Source of the DNA: an uncultured Siphonobacter sp.
Lineage (GTDB): Bacteria > Bacteroidota > Bacteroidia > Cytophagales > Spirosomataceae
NCBI GenBank assembly: GCA_913775095.1
Contig: CAJYIW010000004.1
Location: forward strand, 186,001 to 250,000
Direction: 5' to 3'
DNA: 64,000 nt
Made by a program: the position numbers and the translations under genes. The notes under the pieces are model-generated. The model ran no database searches. It worked only from the letters and a program-made list of their open reading frames with translations, and was not told where the DNA came from. Positions 62,614 through 64,000 of this stretch are shown piece by piece; position 1 is the stretch's first letter; each line of letters starts with the position of its first letter.

Positions 62614-63785
62614 TGCAATTTTTTGTAGTAATACAGCTCGTAATCGGGCAGTAACTCGGGGTGCAGAATCTTAATGAGATCGGACAAAATCAGGTGTGGA
62701 CTGACGGCTCCCGATTCCCAGTAATCGTTTGATCCCCGGACATTGGTGCGTTTGCTGTAGTTGTAGAGCTGACCCGTTTTGAACGCTTTAAATTCGCCGT
62801 AACGGCTGTCTTTGTCGAGAATATCCTTTTTCGTATCCCGGCCACTGATCCCTACATTCAGCCAGTAATCGGCCTGTAGTCCAATGGGATACACGGCTTC
62901 AAAGTTGAGGGGTAAGCTTCCCGTTGCCTTGACTTTATCCCAGTGGTAGGTGGTTCCGGCATCCCGGAAAAACTGAGCCATGTAACTATCTCCGTTAGGT
63001 ACGTACCAGGCATCTTTGTAACTCGTTCCGGTAATGATGCTGGGTTTCTGTTTCAGGTTTTTCGTAAGACCGGCCAGGCGTTTGTATTCCTTTTCGATCT
63101 CGCTGAATTTCTGGTTAACCAGAGCCTCCTTATTCAGCAGAGCCGCCATGAGCTTTACCCATTCGGCCCGTCCCAGCGGTGTGGTTTCTACCCACTCGGA
63201 GTTAATCAGCACCGGAACGCCTGCGGCATTGAGGGTCTGATACCGGTCCAGCCGGGCATTGGGTTGACCTGTGGCCATCACCAGATCGGGTTTCAGGGCG
63301 ACCAGCACTTCTTCATTAAGGGTCTGATCTTTACCGACCTGCGTAATTTTCTTTTCGTTAATCCGTTCAATGACCTTAGGGGAGGATACGTATTTCAGAT
63401 CACCCAGCCCCACCAGAACGTCCTCCGCTGAAAGAAAACTCAGTAAGCCGATGTGCAGGGAAGACATACCGACCATCGTGCGGAGCGGAATTTCGATGAT
63501 CTGCCGATCCGCGTAGCCTTTGGGTCGGGGCGTGCCGCGTTGGAGCAGAATGTAGCGGGCCGTATCCGTCGTTTTCTCAAAGGGACTGAGTACGTCGACA
63601 ATTTTGTAATTGGGCCGGTATTGAATACGGAACCCTTTCGCGTAGTTAAGTTTTACTTTTTCGGGAAAATAATCCTGTTTTACGGAAACGTCGCCCTGTT
63701 CGGATACGGAGGAGGTGGTACTGCACTGCGTGAAAACGGCCAGATTACCCAGGCTCAGTAGCAAACCAAAGGCCCACCGGATCAT
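62610..63785 (-). CDS. btuF: Corrinoid ABC transporter substrate-binding lipoprotein
   Basis: 391 residues from ATG 63785, where the lipoprotein signal MIRWAFGLLLSLGNLAVFTQC begins. An in-frame ATG at 63821 is also possible; the longest frame starts at 63869 inside the riboswitch and is rejected. The type III binding-protein fold is shown by VVDVLSPFEKT, VGLGDLKYV, KPDLVMATGQPNA and the late VRGSNDYWESGAVSPHL. It is longer than E. coli BtuF because of loop insertions. It delivers corrinoids to BtuCD. Confidence 0.88.
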   Translation of the reverse strand: MIRWAFGLLLSLGNLAVFTQCSTTSSVSEQGDVSVKQDYFPEKVKLNYAKGFRIQYRPNYKIVDVLSPFEKTTDTARYILLQRGTPRPKGYADRQIIEIPLRTMVGMSSLHIGLLSFLSAEDVLVGLGDLKYVSSPKVIERINEKKITQVGKDQTLNEEVLVALKPDLVMATGQPNARLDRYQTLNAAGVPVLINSEWVETTPLGRAEWVKLMAALLNKEALVNQKFSEIEKEYKRLAGLTKNLKQKPSIITGTSYKDAWYVPNGDSYMAQFFRDAGTTYHWDKVKATGSLPLNFEAVYPIGLQADYWLNVGISGRDTKKDILDKDSRYGEFKAFKTGQLYNYSKRTNVRGSNDYWESGAVSPHLILSDLIKILHPELLPDYELYYYKKLQ

Positions 63786-63858
63786 CGTTTTCCGGGTCAC
63801 AAGTATAGAAGTAGAAATCATGGTTCGTACGAGCTTTTCATCCGAAAGCTGTCGGGGG

Positions 63859-63990
63859 TTAAGCATCAAGGCAGGTCTTCTGACTCATTCCCTTCCAAAA
63901 CTCCTTCCCAGGCAAAGCCCAGTGGATGTGCGTTTGGAAGTGAAGTGTTTCGAGTTTTGTGTATAGAGTTTTGAGTTCATGAAATGCTAA
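63859..63990 (-). promoter_or_regulatory. Cobalamin riboswitch
   Basis: On the minus strand the conserved 3' box GTCAGAAGACCTGCC (within 63870-63885) is preceded by CCACTGGGC, TGGGAAGG and GGAAGGGAATGA, the usual order of the adenosylcobalamin riboswitch core. A closing stem TTAGCAT / ATGCTTAA pairs 63984-63990 with 63859-63866. It lies about 75 bp before the btuF start and would shut off the btuFCD-pduO-cobU operon when cobalamin is plentiful. The promoter lies outside or at the very edge of the window. Confidence 0.82.
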
Positions 63991-64000
63991 TACTAACTCA

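Noticed and set aside
63786-63869. Longer start for BtuF at 63869
   Set aside because: It begins inside the riboswitch fold; the lipoprotein signal starts at 63785.
1-64000. tRNA or rRNA genes
   Set aside because: No cloverleaf-like or rRNA-like sequence was recognised on reading; a tRNA scan could not be run.

Overview
The window looks like part of a large plasmid or secondary chromosome (chromid) of a Cytophagales-type bacterium (Spirosoma/Siphonobacter-like Bacteroidota). Supporting signs are two SusC/SusD pairs, a hybrid two-component regulator of the polysaccharide-utilisation type, a type IX secretion C-terminal domain, FecR and TlpA families, DUF1080, and Bacteroidota-style promoters (TTTG ... 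TAnnTTTG). A Rep_3-type initiator, an iteron field and a parAB pair sit together at 13.8-19.1 kb, so this is a replication/partition locus and not an ordinary chromosomal stretch. The genus is inferred, not proven.

Layout. (1) 1-10.4 kb, minus strand: one tight seven-gene operon running from a good promoter at 10.37 kb: susC, susD, two DoxX-like membrane proteins, a c-type cytochrome, a SoxC-like molybdopterin sulfite dehydrogenase and an FAD oxidoreductase cut by the window edge. (2) 10.6-13.7 kb, minus: Gfo/Idh/MocA dehydrogenase plus a HEAT-repeat/DUF1080 protein, a likely 3-keto-sugar pair. (3) 13.8-19.1 kb: rep, about 2 kb of iterons and AT-rich repeats, four evenly spaced palindromes (candidate parS), parB, parA. 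(4) 19.2-28 kb: surE, a lipid-kinase-like gene, cydAB, a DUF421 protein with a zinc ribbon, an MFS exporter and a 7TM hybrid histidine kinase. (5) 29-44 kb, plus: a T9SS-secreted beta-helix protein, a 31-residue membrane peptide, then an HTCS regulator, susC, susD, SGNH esterase and GH29 fucosidase. (6) 44.7-47.4 kb: an AT-rich island bracketed by repeats, with small secreted proteins, two of them interrupted by a single in-frame TAG. (7) 47.6-56.8 kb: a FecR gene with an in-frame TGA, GH28, and a minus-strand set of esterase, CE8, esterase, GH43 and GH105, together a pectin/rhamnogalacturonan set. (8) 57-59.5 kb: TlpA-type thioredoxin, nested repeats and another AT-rich orphan gene. (9) 59.5-64 kb, minus: a cobalamin riboswitch followed by an overlapping btuFCD-pduO-cobU operon.

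The sugar genes form one catabolic programme: GH28, CE8, GH43, GH105, GH29 and esterases cut and de-esterify pectic polymers, SusCD imports the pieces and the HTCS senses them. The first operon is the least usual: a SusCD uptake pair fused transcriptionally to periplasmic/membrane redox proteins of the sulfur-oxidation type. Dispersed palindromic repeats (at least three families) occupy the gaps of the 44-59.5 kb part and are absent from the tightly packed operons, which suggests that this part is the most recently assembled.
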